NCBI RefSeq assembly: GCF_000687995.1
Contig: NZ_JIAC01000001.1
Coordinates: 1,054,001-1,118,000 of the forward strand
Length of the DNA stretch: 64,000 nt
From: Selenomonas ruminantium AC2024
GTDB taxonomy: Bacteria > Bacillota > Negativicutes > Selenomonadales > Selenomonadaceae
Reading direction: 5' to 3'
This document shows, one piece after another, positions 1-8,154 of the stretch (position 1 is the stretch's first letter; each line of letters begins with the position of its first letter). Under the pieces are notes generated by a model, which made no database searches, was not told the DNA's origin, and worked only from the letters and a program-made list of their open reading frames with translations. A program made the position numbers and the translations under genes.

Positions 1-116
1 AGCACAATCCCCAGACGGTCACGTACTTTTACTCCGGCCGTCAGGTCACGGATGTCGTGGAATTGGAACGGCTGGAAAACTGCCTTTCCCGGCTGGAGAA
101 GATGTATCGGATTTAA
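1..116 (+). CDS. C-terminal end of an unidentified protein (partial)
   Basis: An open frame enters from the left edge (first complete codon at base 3) and ends with TAA at 114-116, giving 37 residues. The tail is hydrophilic and looks helical (ELERLENCLSRLEKM). Too little remains to assign a family. It is followed by a promoter, so it probably ends a separate transcription unit. Confidence 0.55.
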   Translation, partial: HNPQTVTYFYSGRQVTDVVELERLENCLSRLEKMYRI

Positions 117-133
117 GGCATTCATAACTTGAC

Positions 134-162
134 TTTACGGTGTTTTTGTTCTAGTCTATACA
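134..162 (+). promoter_or_regulatory. Probable sigma-A promoter of the thioesterase operon
   Basis: TTTACG (134-139), a 17-bp spacer, then TATACA (157-162) lies about 30 bases before the GTG start at 193. A TTGACT at 129-134 overlaps this -35 element but would leave a 22-bp spacer. Confidence 0.5.
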
Positions 163-192
163 TTGTGCGTAAAGTGTTAAGGAGGAATTCTT

Positions 193-636
193 GTGCCAGT
201 AAATATCGAACATCATGTAAACTTCTACGACACGGACGCCATGGCGGTGGTTCATCACGCCAACTACATCCGTTGGTTTGAAATCGGCCGGGTGGCGTAC
301 CTGCGCGAGATTGGCATTACGTTGACGGAAATGATGGATGACGGCTATGTGTTCCCCATTACGGACATCAGCGCCAAATACGTTTCTCCGGGTAAGTTTG
401 ATGATAACCTCATCATTGAAACCACGGCTACGGCTCTTACCAAGGTCAAGATGTGTTTCAAATACCGCATCTTGCGGAAGGAGACCGGGGAAGTGCTGGT
501 GACGGGCAAATCCCAGAACGTCTACACCAGCAAGGAGACGGGCCATATCACCCGTCTGCCGGAAAAGTATCTTACGCGTCTGCAGGCTGCTATGGAAAAA
601 GAAAAGGCAGTGGCAGAGGCGCAAAATAAAGAATAA
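193..636 (+). CDS. YbgC/FadM-type acyl-CoA thioesterase
   Basis: A 147-residue hotdog-fold thioesterase that should hydrolyse acyl-CoA thioesters in the cytoplasm; the natural substrate cannot be read from sequence. The family signature is near the N-terminus: FYDTDAMAVVHHANYIRWFE at residues 11-30, with the catalytic aspartate expected at D15. The start is GTG, preceded by a strong GGAGGA ribosome site at 181-186. Length is typical for the family. It is the first gene after a promoter, with two small genes following at short spacing, so co-transcription is likely. I am confident of the family, not the substrate. Confidence 0.85.
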   Translation: MPVNIEHHVNFYDTDAMAVVHHANYIRWFEIGRVAYLREIGITLTEMMDDGYVFPITDISAKYVSPGKFDDNLIIETTATALTKVKMCFKYRILRKETGEVLVTGKSQNVYTSKETGHITRLPEKYLTRLQAAMEKEKAVAEAQNKE

Positions 637-662
637 GCAGGGAATTCTAGGGAGGAATTATC

Positions 663-1214
663 GTGAGTTTTTTGACCATAGTGTTACTCGTCATCCTGAT
701 TGTTATCTGCGTGACGAAACTCGTTTTGGCCTATCTGGGCTGGGAGGACATCCGCGTGGATACGAGCAGCCCGGTAGAACTTTTGAGCAAGGACGAAAAC
801 AGTCTTGTTCTGTCCAAGAAGCTGCACTTCTATAATGAAGGCAAGCAGTGCGCAACCATCATGGATGCTATCTGCCGCAGCCAGTTGCCCTACGAGCAGT
901 ATGACGGCATTGAAGTGCGTGCCAAGGCGGAGCGCGAGGGCGAAGTTCGTGAGGACGATTACTTCGAGGCCGTTATCATCCAGAAGAAGGGCGACAAGGC
1001 TGGCGAAGACAGCCTGAACGTCTTTGCCAAAATCAAGCTGACCCCGCGCAAGGGCATGAGCCTTGATGAAGCACTGTCTCATATGGTTGACCTGCCTGTG
1101 GACTTCATCTGGCAGGAAACGGGCCGCGCTGTTCAGCATTACAACAAGCTGCGCATCGAAATCACGGCGGAAGAAATTGCAAAACTGGCTGGCGTACAGC
1201 TGGTGAAGGACTAA
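663..1214 (+). CDS. Single-pass membrane-anchored protein of unknown function
   Basis: 183 residues, GTG start with GGAGGA upstream. One hydrophobic segment (about residues 2-24) is followed by a soluble, charged domain of about 155 residues. I recognise no family. It lies 26 bases after the thioesterase gene and 12 bases before a CofE-like gene with its own GGAGG site, so the three probably form one operon. The topology suggests a soluble domain tethered to the inner membrane; which side it faces is not certain. Confidence 0.7.
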   Translation: MSFLTIVLLVILIVICVTKLVLAYLGWEDIRVDTSSPVELLSKDENSLVLSKKLHFYNEGKQCATIMDAICRSQLPYEQYDGIEVRAKAEREGEVREDDYFEAVIIQKKGDKAGEDSLNVFAKIKLTPRKGMSLDEALSHMVDLPVDFIWQETGRAVQHYNKLRIEITAEEIAKLAGVQLVKD

Positions 1215-1226
1215 GGAGGCACTGAA

Positions 1227-1886
1227 ATGGCTGACGAAATGAAACTTATCCCGGTGCCTACGCGCATCCTGACGGAAAAAGATGATATTGTGGATGCCAT
1301 CGAGCATTACACGAAAGATAAAATCGGTGAAAATGACCTGCTCTGCTGCGCTGAATCTGTAGTAGCCATCACCCAGGGCCGCTTCGTGCGTCCTGAGGAC
1401 CTCAAAATCTCCGGTCTGGCTAAATTCTGCTGCCGCTTCATTCCGGACTACGGTTCTCTTGCTTCGCCGCATGGCATGCAGTCCCTGATGGATGTAGAAG
1501 GCAAATGGCGGGTAGCCTTTGCTCTGTTCGCTGGCTTTGTGGCCAAAATCTTTGGCAAGAGCGGTATGTTCTACGTTTGGGGCGGCAAGGAAACGGCCAT
1601 GATTGACGATGTTACGGGCACCATGCCTCCGTTTGATAAGTGCATCGTTTACGGGCCGGGCGAACCGTATGAAGTCGTAAAGCGCATCAAGGAACGCCTG
1701 GGCTGCTTTGGTGCTATGATTGCTGACGTTAATGACCTCAAGCGCAGCCGCGTGGTGGGCATTACCGAAGGTACGGACGGCGAGATTGCCCGCAATCTGC
1801 TCATTGATAATCCGTTCGGCAACGCTTCCCAGAAGACGCCAATCTGCATTATTAAGAATTACAAGCAGTATCAGGAAAGCAAATAA
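1227..1886 (+). CDS. CofE-like (F420-0:gamma-glutamyl ligase family) protein
   Basis: 219 residues resembling the coenzyme F420-0:L-glutamate ligase family: an N-terminal [12 protein letters not shown] segment, an [11 protein letters not shown] stretch near residue 43, and a C-terminal region with [21 protein letters not shown]. The true CofE adds glutamate to F420-0 using GTP. Fermentative Negativicutes are not known F420 users and nothing else here belongs to F420 synthesis, so a different amide-forming substrate is possible. It follows the membrane-anchored gene by 12 bases. An intrinsic terminator sits 15 bases after its stop. Confidence 0.65.
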   Translation: MADEMKLIPVPTRILTEKDDIVDAIEHYTKDKIGENDLLCCAESVVAITQGRFVRPEDLKISGLAKFCCRFIPDYGSLASPHGMQSLMDVEGKWRVAFALFAGFVAKIFGKSGMFYVWGGKETAMIDDVTGTMPPFDKCIVYGPGEPYEVVKRIKERLGCFGAMIADVNDLKRSRVVGITEGTDGEIARNLLIDNPFGNASQKTPICIIKNYKQYQESK

Positions 1887-1900
1887 AGTGATTGTAAGGA

Positions 1901-1928
1901 GAGCTGTGCTAGTTCACGGCTCTTTTTT
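1901..1928 (+). terminator. Intrinsic terminator after the CofE-like gene
   Basis: An 8-bp stem (GAGCTGTG with CACGGCTC, one G-U pair), a 6-nt loop and six T residues. It abuts the ribosome site of rph, so read-through could still supply rph. Confidence 0.75.
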
Positions 1929-1940
1929 AGGAGTGATGAT

Positions 1941-2687
1941 ATGGAGCGTTTTAGGCACCGTGCCGCAGACGAACTGCGCCCCTGTAAAATTCACCGCAAA
2001 TTTCAAAAGTATCCCGCAGGTTCCGTGCTTATCGAGATGGGCAACACCAAGGTAATCTGTGCGGCAACCGTGGAGGAGAGAGTGCCCTTCTTTCTGAAAG
2101 GCACTGGCGAAGGCTGGATTACGGCGGAGTATTCCCTGCTGCCCAGCGCCACAGGAACCCGCACGCAGAGGGAAGCGGTGAAGGGCAAACAGTCCGGCCG
2201 CACCCAGGAAATCGAGCGGCTTATCGGCCGTTCTCTGCGCTCTGTGGTGGATACCAAGGCTTTGGGCGAGCGTACCATCATGATTGACTGTGATGTGATT
2301 CAGGCCGATGGCGGTACGCGCACGGCTTCCATCACTGGTGCTTTTGTGGCTTTGGTGGAGGCCTGTGCGACCTTCTATCAGAAGGGGGGAATCTTTCCCG
2401 TCAAGGACTTTCTCGCAGCTATCAGTGTGGGCATAAGCGCCGACAATGAGCCTCTGCTGGACTTGTGCTATGAGGAAGATTCCACGGCTATGGTGGATAT
2501 GAATGTCGTGATGACGGGCTTTGGCAAGTTCGTGGAGGTACAGGGGACAGGAGAGGGCCGTCCCTTTGACCATCAGGAACTTAATAGCCTGCTTTCTCTG
2601 GGGGAGAAAGGCTGCCGTGAGCTGATTTCCTACGAGAAAGATATATTGGGGAGCCAACTGGTCTGGCTGGTTGGCCGAGAAGGATAA
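1941..2687 (+). CDS. rph: Ribonuclease PH
   Basis: 248 residues, the usual RNase PH length. The enzyme trims tRNA 3' ends phosphorolytically. Family landmarks are visible: [16 protein letters not shown] at the N-terminus, a [10 protein letters not shown]-like segment near residues 62-71 (here [11 protein letters not shown]), [14 protein letters not shown] at 87-100 and [12 protein letters not shown] at 123-134, which form the phosphate and RNA binding sites. ATG start with AGGAG upstream. It is followed after 17 bases by rdgB, the common Firmicute pairing of tRNA trimming with nucleotide-pool cleaning. Confidence 0.95.
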   Translation: MERFRHRAADELRPCKIHRKFQKYPAGSVLIEMGNTKVICAATVEERVPFFLKGTGEGWITAEYSLLPSATGTRTQREAVKGKQSGRTQEIERLIGRSLRSVVDTKALGERTIMIDCDVIQADGGTRTASITGAFVALVEACATFYQKGGIFPVKDFLAAISVGISADNEPLLDLCYEEDSTAMVDMNVVMTGFGKFVEVQGTGEGRPFDHQELNSLLSLGEKGCRELISYEKDILGSQLVWLVGREG

Positions 2688-2704
2688 TTTTAGGGGAGTT
2701 TTAC

Positions 2705-3304
2705 ATGAAGAAGATTGTCATTGCCACGAAAAATGCAGGCAAAGTTCGGGAAATGAAGGATGCTTTTGCACATCTGCCTGTGGAAGTGGTGGCTTTGTCG
2801 GAATTTGGGCAGCTGCCCAATGCCATTGAAGACGGGGAAACCTTTGCAGAAAATGCGGCCATCAAGGCGAAGTTTTATATGGAAAAAACAGGCTGTGCCT
2901 GCCTCGCGGATGATTCCGGGCTGGAAGTAGCTGTATTGGGCGGCCGTCCTGGCGTGTATTCCTCCCGCTATGCCGGTTATAATGCCGAGGATTGGGCCAA
3001 CAATCAGAAGATGCTGGAAGAACTCTGCATTGCCGATGTGGAAGAATCTCCGGCGAACTATCGCTGCAGTCTTTGCTTTGCGGATACGGATGGTACGCTT
3101 CTGACGGCAGATGGCCGCTGCGATGGCGTCGTAAGGAAAATTCCCCATGGCAAGAATGGGTTTGGCTATGACCCGTATTTCTACACCAATGAATATGCTG
3201 GCCGTACCATGGCAGAACTGACCATGGAGGAAAAGAACCGCATCAGCCATCGGGGACGGGCTCTGCGCAAGCTGACGCAGAAATTAGAGGAGCATCTGGC
3301 ATGA
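2705..3304 (+). CDS. rdgB: XTP/dITP diphosphatase (RdgB/HAM1 family)
   Basis: 199 residues. It hydrolyses non-canonical purine nucleotides such as XTP and dITP to monophosphates, keeping them out of DNA and RNA. Visible signatures are TKNAGKVREM at residues 8-17, ADDSGLEV at 68-75 (the general-base aspartate lies here), GGRPGVYSSRYAG at 79-91, and a C-terminal ISHRGRALRKL. The next gene overlaps its stop by 4 bases (ATGA), indicating translational coupling in an rph-rdgB-phosphodiesterase operon. Confidence 0.95.
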   Translation: MKKIVIATKNAGKVREMKDAFAHLPVEVVALSEFGQLPNAIEDGETFAENAAIKAKFYMEKTGCACLADDSGLEVAVLGGRPGVYSSRYAGYNAEDWANNQKMLEELCIADVEESPANYRCSLCFADTDGTLLTADGRCDGVVRKIPHGKNGFGYDPYFYTNEYAGRTMAELTMEEKNRISHRGRALRKLTQKLEEHLA

Positions 3305-3786
3305 AGATAGGCATTGTCAGCGACAGCCACGGCGGCTACCAGTATCTTGATACGATGCTGGCCTGTAAAGAAGCCAGGAATGTGAAACTGTGGCTCTTTG
3401 CCGGGGATATTGCCATGGACGCGGACTATCTGGCTATGGTGACGGATAAGGAAGTCATCCGTGTAGCAGGCAATAACGACTGGCCCGGAGGCCGTCTGCC
3501 TGACTATGAAACCGTCGATATTGCAGGCCATACCATCCTTTTGACACATGGCCATTTGTTCGGCGTGAATTTTGGCCTGAACAATTTGCAGCAGGCAGCC
3601 TTGGATGTCGGCGCGGATATTGCAGTCTACGGTCATACGCATGTGGCAGTAGAGGAGATGAAAGGTGATGTGCTGATATTAAATCCTGGCAGCATATCAC
3701 GTCCACGGGATGCAAGCAATGGTTCTTTCATGGTGATGGATTTGCAGCCCGATAAATCTCCTTGTGTAAAACTGATAAGAATATAA
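3301..3786 (+). CDS. YfcE/MJ0936-type metallophosphoesterase
   Basis: 161 residues with the dinuclear-metal phosphoesterase motifs in order: DSHGG at 8-12, GD at 35-36, GNND at 57-60, THGH at 82-85 and GHTH at 111-114. Family members hydrolyse phosphodiesters in vitro; the physiological substrate is usually unknown. The ATG overlaps the rdgB stop by 4 bases. A terminator follows, closing the operon. Confidence 0.9.
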   Translation: MKIGIVSDSHGGYQYLDTMLACKEARNVKLWLFAGDIAMDADYLAMVTDKEVIRVAGNNDWPGGRLPDYETVDIAGHTILLTHGHLFGVNFGLNNLQQAALDVGADIAVYGHTHVAVEEMKGDVLILNPGSISRPRDASNGSFMVMDLQPDKSPCVKLIRI

Positions 3787-3840
3787 ATTTTATTAATCGT
3801 ATAATCGTTATCAAATAGAAAAATTTTATATTTTTTTATA

Positions 3841-3872
3841 AAAAAGTCCTGCTTTTAGCAGGATTTTTTTTG
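3841..3872 (+). terminator. Intrinsic terminator of the rph-rdgB operon
   Basis: TCCTGC (3847-3852) and GCAGGA (3858-3863) pair around a 5-nt loop, with eight T residues after and an A-tract before, so it could work in both directions. Confidence 0.85.
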
Positions 3873-3895
3873 CGAATATCTAATATTAATATTGA

Positions 3896-3911
3896 TGTGA
3901 TAATAGTCACG
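3896..3911 (+). promoter_or_regulatory. CRP-like palindrome upstream of the fumarase promoter
   Basis: TGTGA-N6-TCACG matches the CRP-type half-site pattern TGTGA-N6-TCACA in nine of ten bases. Its centre is about 117 bases before the predicted transcription start. Confidence 0.45.
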
Positions 3912-3936
3912 CTAAGAGGTAACAAAGAATACAAAA

Positions 3937-3953
3937 AGTGAACGCGATTCACT
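3937..3953 (+). promoter_or_regulatory. 17-bp palindrome upstream of the fumarase promoter
   Basis: AGTGAA-cgcga-TTCACT is a perfect palindrome with 6-bp arms, centred near -76 from the predicted start. It could be read by a CRP/FNR-family or a LacI/CcpA-family regulator; the sequence does not decide. Confidence 0.5.
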
Positions 3954-3985
3954 ATTTATGCGGTTAGATGGCATTTTCAGAATGC

Positions 3986-4014
3986 TTGAAAACTAATAGA
4001 AAATGTGTTATTAT
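3986..4014 (+). promoter_or_regulatory. Sigma-A promoter of the fumarase/fumarate reductase operon
   Basis: TTGAAA (3986-3991), exactly 17 bp, then TATTAT (4009-4014). It is 46 bases before the chosen TTG start of the fumarase alpha gene. Confidence 0.75.
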
Positions 4015-4059
4015 GTGCCTGCTGATGTGTGATAAAGTGTATTTATGGGAGGGATTACT

Positions 4060-4902
4060 TTGCGAGAAATTGACGCAAAACAAATCACGGAAACCGTGGC
4101 ACAGATGTGCAAAGAAGCGGCCTATTACCTTCCGGATGACGTGTATAACGCCATGAAGAAGGCAAGAGAAACGGAGACTTCTCCGGTTGGCCAGAATGTT
4201 CTCGACCAGATTATCCGCAATGCGGAAATCGCCAAGGCAGAAGACCGTCCTTACTGCCAGGATACGGGCATGACCATCGTATTCCTGGAAGTTGGTCAGG
4301 ATCTGCACATTACGGGCGGCCTGCTGGAAGATGCCGTAAATGCCGGTATTTCCAAAGGCTACACCGAAGGTTATCTGCGTAAATCCGTGGTCGGCGAACC
4401 GCTCTTCAACCGTGTAAACACCAAGGACAACACGCCGGGTGTTATCTACACGAAGATTGTAGCCGGTGACAAGCTCAAAATCACCGTAGCTCCGAAGGGC
4501 TTTGGTTCCGAGAACAAGTCCGGCGTTAAGATGCTGGTGCCCGCTGATGGCGTGGAAGGCGTTAAGAAAGCCGTTATGGACATCATCCTCCATGCCAGCA
4601 TGAATCCGTGCCCGCCGATGGTTGTCGGCGTTGGTATCGGTGGTACCATGGACAGAGCAGCCCTCCTTTCCAAACTGGCTCTGACGCGTTCTGTTGACGA
4701 ACGCAACCCGATGCCGGAATACGCCAAACTGGAAGGCGAACTCCTTGAACTCATCAATCAGACGGGTATTGGCCCCCAGCTGGGCGGCAACACCTCGGCA
4801 CTGGCTGTAAACGTAGAGTGGGGCCCCACGCATATTGCAGGCCTGCCGGTAGCTGTAACGATTTGCTGCCACGCTATGCGTCATAAACAGCGTGTACTTT
4901 GA
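4060..4902 (+). CDS. Fumarate hydratase class I, alpha subunit
   Basis: 280 residues of the N-terminal half of an iron-sulfur (class I) fumarase, split into two subunits as usual in anaerobes. It interconverts malate and fumarate, feeding the fumarate reductase encoded downstream. Cluster-ligand cysteines appear in RPYCQDTGM (C66), MNPCPPMVVGVGIGG and the C-terminal TICCHAMRHKQ. An ATG at 4045 lies in frame, but GGGAGGG at 4047-4053 is ideally placed 6 bases before the TTG at 4060, and the family normally starts MREI, so TTG is preferred. The beta subunit follows after 22 bases. Confidence 0.93.
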   Translation: MREIDAKQITETVAQMCKEAAYYLPDDVYNAMKKARETETSPVGQNVLDQIIRNAEIAKAEDRPYCQDTGMTIVFLEVGQDLHITGGLLEDAVNAGISKGYTEGYLRKSVVGEPLFNRVNTKDNTPGVIYTKIVAGDKLKITVAPKGFGSENKSGVKMLVPADGVEGVKKAVMDIILHASMNPCPPMVVGVGIGGTMDRAALLSKLALTRSVDERNPMPEYAKLEGELLELINQTGIGPQLGGNTSALAVNVEWGPTHIAGLPVAVTICCHAMRHKQRVL

Positions 4903-4924
4903 TGGAAGACGGGAGGAAATATAA

Positions 4925-5491
4925 ATGGCTGAACAGATTCGGATTCAGACTCCGTTTACGGAAGAAATGAGCCGCAAGCTTAAAGCAGGCGATGCGGTAC
5001 TGATCTCGGGCGAAATCATCGCTGCCCGTGACGCTGCCCACAAGGCAATGACGGAAGCGCTTGCCCGTGGCGAAAAACTGCCGGTTGACTGGCAGAATCA
5101 GATGGTTTATTATCTTGGCCCGACGCCGGCAAAACCGGGTGACCCCATCGGTTCCTGCGGCCCGACGACCTCCGGCCGTATGGATGCCTACACCCCGACA
5201 ATGCTCGAACAGGGCATCAAGGGCATGATTGGCAAAGGCTCCCGTTCCAAGGAAGTCGTTGAGTCCATGAAGAAAAACGGCGTGACTTACTTTGCTGCCG
5301 TGGGTGGTGCTGCTGCCCTGATTGCTAAGTCCGTCAAGAAGTATGAAGTTCTCGCTTATCCTGAGCTTGGCCCTGAAGCTGTGGCCCGCCTCACCGTTGA
5401 GGACTTCCCCGCTATCGTCGTAATCGACTGTGAAGGCAACAACCTTTACGAGACGAATCAGGCTAAGTATCGTACGCTGAAAGGCTACTGA
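4925..5491 (+). CDS. Fumarate hydratase class I, beta subunit
   Basis: 188 residues of the C-terminal half of class I fumarase, partner of the gene just upstream. Typical features are the SGEIIAARDAAHK segment (about 28-40), GSCGPTTSGRMDAYTP (about 79-94) and YFAAVGGAAAL (about 121-131). ATG start with a GGGAGG site. About 75 bases separate it from frdC, with no T-tract terminator, so transcription probably continues into the fumarate reductase genes. Confidence 0.93.
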   Translation: MAEQIRIQTPFTEEMSRKLKAGDAVLISGEIIAARDAAHKAMTEALARGEKLPVDWQNQMVYYLGPTPAKPGDPIGSCGPTTSGRMDAYTPTMLEQGIKGMIGKGSRSKEVVESMKKNGVTYFAAVGGAAALIAKSVKKYEVLAYPELGPEAVARLTVEDFPAIVVIDCEGNNLYETNQAKYRTLKGY

Positions 5492-5566
5492 TAAAGGTAA
5501 AAGAGTGGAACAAGGCGGGCACGAGATTTTGCCCACTATTCCAGGAATTATTTTAGGAGGTATAGA

Positions 5567-6193
5567 ATGTTTCACACAACTTTTTACGTGCGTCGTCTGC
5601 ATTCACTAGTGGGCCTCTTGGCGCTGGGCATGGTGCTCTTTGAGCATATCTTCACCAACTCCATGGCTCTTGGCGGCGCTCCTGCACTTAACGGAGCCCT
5701 GGCAATGATGGAGCTCATTCCGCATCCGATTTTCCTCGGACTGGAAATTGGTGCAATCGCAGCACCGCTGCTCTTCCATGCCATCTATGGCATCTACATC
5801 TGCCTGCAGGCTAAGAACAATCCGGAACGCTATGGCTATGTCCGCAACTGGCAGTTCGCTCTCCAGCGCTGGACGGCTTGGTTCCTGGTAGTGTTCCTCG
5901 TATGGCACATCTTCTACCTGCGTATCTTCACCAAAGGTATCGCTGGCGTGCCCATTTCCTATGAACTTCTGCAGAACTACTTCGTAGCAAATCCTGTTTA
6001 TGCCGTTCTCTACATCCTCGGTATGTTTGCTGCCATCTTCCATTTCTGCAATGGTATCACCACCTTCTGCATGACCTGGGGTATTGCGAAAGGTCCCCGC
6101 GTCCAGAATGTGATTAGTGCACTGAGCATGGGCCTCTGCGCTGTGCTGTGCCTTGTGACCCTGGCATTTATGGGCAGCTACTTTGTGATGTAA
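5567..6193 (+). CDS. frdC: Fumarate reductase/succinate dehydrogenase cytochrome b subunit
   Basis: 208 residues, about five membrane helices, of the single-subunit b558 anchor type found in Bacillus and epsilonproteobacterial enzymes. It carries the hemes and exchanges electrons with menaquinone. Histidines in helical positions (RRLHSLVG near 9-16, FEHIF near 25-29, LLFHAIYG near 68-75, WHIFYL near 113-118, FHFCNG near 154-159) are the candidate heme ligands. ATG start with AGGAGG upstream. The order C-A-B with the flavoprotein 36 bases downstream is standard for this enzyme class. Confidence 0.93.
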   Translation: MFHTTFYVRRLHSLVGLLALGMVLFEHIFTNSMALGGAPALNGALAMMELIPHPIFLGLEIGAIAAPLLFHAIYGIYICLQAKNNPERYGYVRNWQFALQRWTAWFLVVFLVWHIFYLRIFTKGIAGVPISYELLQNYFVANPVYAVLYILGMFAAIFHFCNGITTFCMTWGIAKGPRVQNVISALSMGLCAVLCLVTLAFMGSYFVM

Positions 6194-6229
6194 TTGCCTT
6201 TGTGTATGGCAAAGTAAAGGAGAATTTCA

Positions 6230-8137
6230 ATGGCTAATAAACCTGAAAAAAAGATTATTGTCGTAGGCGGCGGCCTCTCCGGCCTCATGGCTACGCTGAA
6301 AATCTGCGAAGACGGCGGTAAGGTTGACCTCTTCTCTTATTGCCCGGTAAAACGCTCCCACTCTCTGTGCGCACAGGGCGGTATGAACGCCTGCATGGAT
6401 ACCAAGGGCGAGCATGACTCCATCTATGAGCACTTCGATGATACGGTATACGGCGGTGACTTCCTGGCTGACCAGCTGGCTGTTAAAGGCATGGTTGAAG
6501 CAGCTCCGAAGCTCGTGCACATGTTTGACCGCATGGGCGTGCCTTTCACCCGTACGCCGGAAGGTGTTCTTGACCTCCGTAACTTCGGTGGCCAGAAGAA
6601 CAAACGTACCGTATTTGCCGGTTCTACGACGGGCCAGCAGCTCCTCTATGCTCTCGACGAGCAGGTTCGCCGTTGGGAAGTTAAGGGCGGCGTAAAGAAA
6701 TATGAATTCTGGGAATTCATCAAGATCATCAAGAACAAAGACGGTGTTTGCCGTGGTATCGTTGCTCAGAACATGAACTCCAACGAAATCCAGGCTTTCC
6801 CCGCTGATGTGGTAATCCTTGCTACTGGTGGCCCTGGCCAGGTATATGGCCGCTGCACGGCTTCCACCATCTGCAATGGTTCCGCCGTATCTGCTGTTTA
6901 CCAGCAGGGCGCAGAAATCGGCAACCCCGAATTCCTGCAGATTCATCCGACGGCTATTCCGGGTTCTGATAAGAACCGTCTGATGTCCGAAGCCTGCCGT
7001 GGTGAAGGCGGCCGCGTTTGGGTATATCGCAAGAACCCCCAGACGGGCGAAAAAGAACGCTGGTACTTCCTCGAAGATATGTATCCGGCATACGGCAACC
7101 TCGTACCGCGTGACGTTGCTTCCCGTGCAATCTACAAGGTCGTTGTTCACATGGGCCTCGGCATGACCAACCCGAACCGCGTATACCTCGACCTCTCCCA
7201 TATCCCGGCTGATTACCTCGAACGCAAGCTCGGCGGTATCCTCGAAATGTACGATGATTTCGTAGGTCAGGATCCGCGTAAGGTGCCGATGGAAATCTTC
7301 CCGTCCATCCATTACTCCATGGGTGGTATCTGGGTAGACAGAGAACACCACACCAACATCCCGGGCCTCATGGCTTCCGGCGAATGCGACTACCAGTACC
7401 ATGGTGCAAACCGTCTGGGTGCAAACTCCCTGCTGTCTGCTACCTATTCCGGCACGATTTCCGGTCCGGAAGCTCTGCGCCTCGCTCGCAGCGGCAAGCT
7501 CGGTGACGCTCTCACCGCAGAAGAACTCGAAGCAGCCCGTCAGGAATGCGTTGCTGAATTCGATAAGATTCGCAACATGAACGGTGCTGAAAATGCACAT
7601 CAGATGCACCATGAACTCGGTGACATCATGTACAAGTACGTGTCCATCGAACGCGATAACAACGGCCTCAAACAGTGCATGAAAGAACTCCATGCCCTGC
7701 TCAAACGTTGGGACAACATCGGTGTTACGGACCATGGCAACTGGGCAAACCAGGAAGCTATGTTCGTTCGTCAGCTCCGCAACATGATCATCTATGCTAT
7801 GGCCATCACCAAGTCCGCTCTGCAGCGTGACGAAAGCCGTGGCGCTCATGCCAAGATTGTGCTCAAATCCGACTACGATTCCTGGGATGCAGCTAAGAAG
7901 CAGGCCTTCGATGAAAAGAATGGCAAATACCATTTCGATGCTGAGACTGGCCGTGCCATGACTGACGATGGCAATGATGATTTGCTGTTCTTTGGCCGTG
8001 ATGATGAGAAATTCATGCGTACCACGGTGGTATCTTTTGACGCTGCCAACAGTGAACCGGAAGTTTCCTATCGTGAATTTGAACACTCTCTCATTAAGCC
8101 GCGTCTGCGTAACTACGCTGTAGCTAAGAAAGAGTAA
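6230..8137 (+). CDS. frdA: Fumarate reductase/succinate dehydrogenase flavoprotein subunit
   Basis: 635 residues. The catalytic subunit, most likely running as fumarate reductase in this fermentative setting, facing the cytoplasm. The dinucleotide fold VVGGGLSGLMAT is at 11-22, the covalent-FAD histidine is expected at H44 in RSHSLCAQGG, and the substrate region HPTAIPGS lies near residue 240. The C-terminus carries the helical and capping segments of the family. Codon use is strongly biased, consistent with high expression. The iron-sulfur gene begins 18 bases later. Confidence 0.95.
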   Translation: MANKPEKKIIVVGGGLSGLMATLKICEDGGKVDLFSYCPVKRSHSLCAQGGMNACMDTKGEHDSIYEHFDDTVYGGDFLADQLAVKGMVEAAPKLVHMFDRMGVPFTRTPEGVLDLRNFGGQKNKRTVFAGSTTGQQLLYALDEQVRRWEVKGGVKKYEFWEFIKIIKNKDGVCRGIVAQNMNSNEIQAFPADVVILATGGPGQVYGRCTASTICNGSAVSAVYQQGAEIGNPEFLQIHPTAIPGSDKNRLMSEACRGEGGRVWVYRKNPQTGEKERWYFLEDMYPAYGNLVPRDVASRAIYKVVVHMGLGMTNPNRVYLDLSHIPADYLERKLGGILEMYDDFVGQDPRKVPMEIFPSIHYSMGGIWVDREHHTNIPGLMASGECDYQYHGANRLGANSLLSATYSGTISGPEALRLARSGKLGDALTAEELEAARQECVAEFDKIRNMNGAENAHQMHHELGDIMYKYVSIERDNNGLKQCMKELHALLKRWDNIGVTDHGNWANQEAMFVRQLRNMIIYAMAITKSALQRDESRGAHAKIVLKSDYDSWDAAKKQAFDEKNGKYHFDAETGRAMTDDGNDDLLFFGRDDEKFMRTTVVSFDAANSEPEVSYREFEHSLIKPRLRNYAVAKKE

Positions 8138-8154
8138 GAGGGAGGACAATAACA

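Noticed and set aside
5505-5542. Hairpin between fumarase beta and frdC (GGGCA/TGCCC with outer partial pairing)
   Set aside because: The stem is short and has no T-tract; not strong enough to call a terminator or attenuator.
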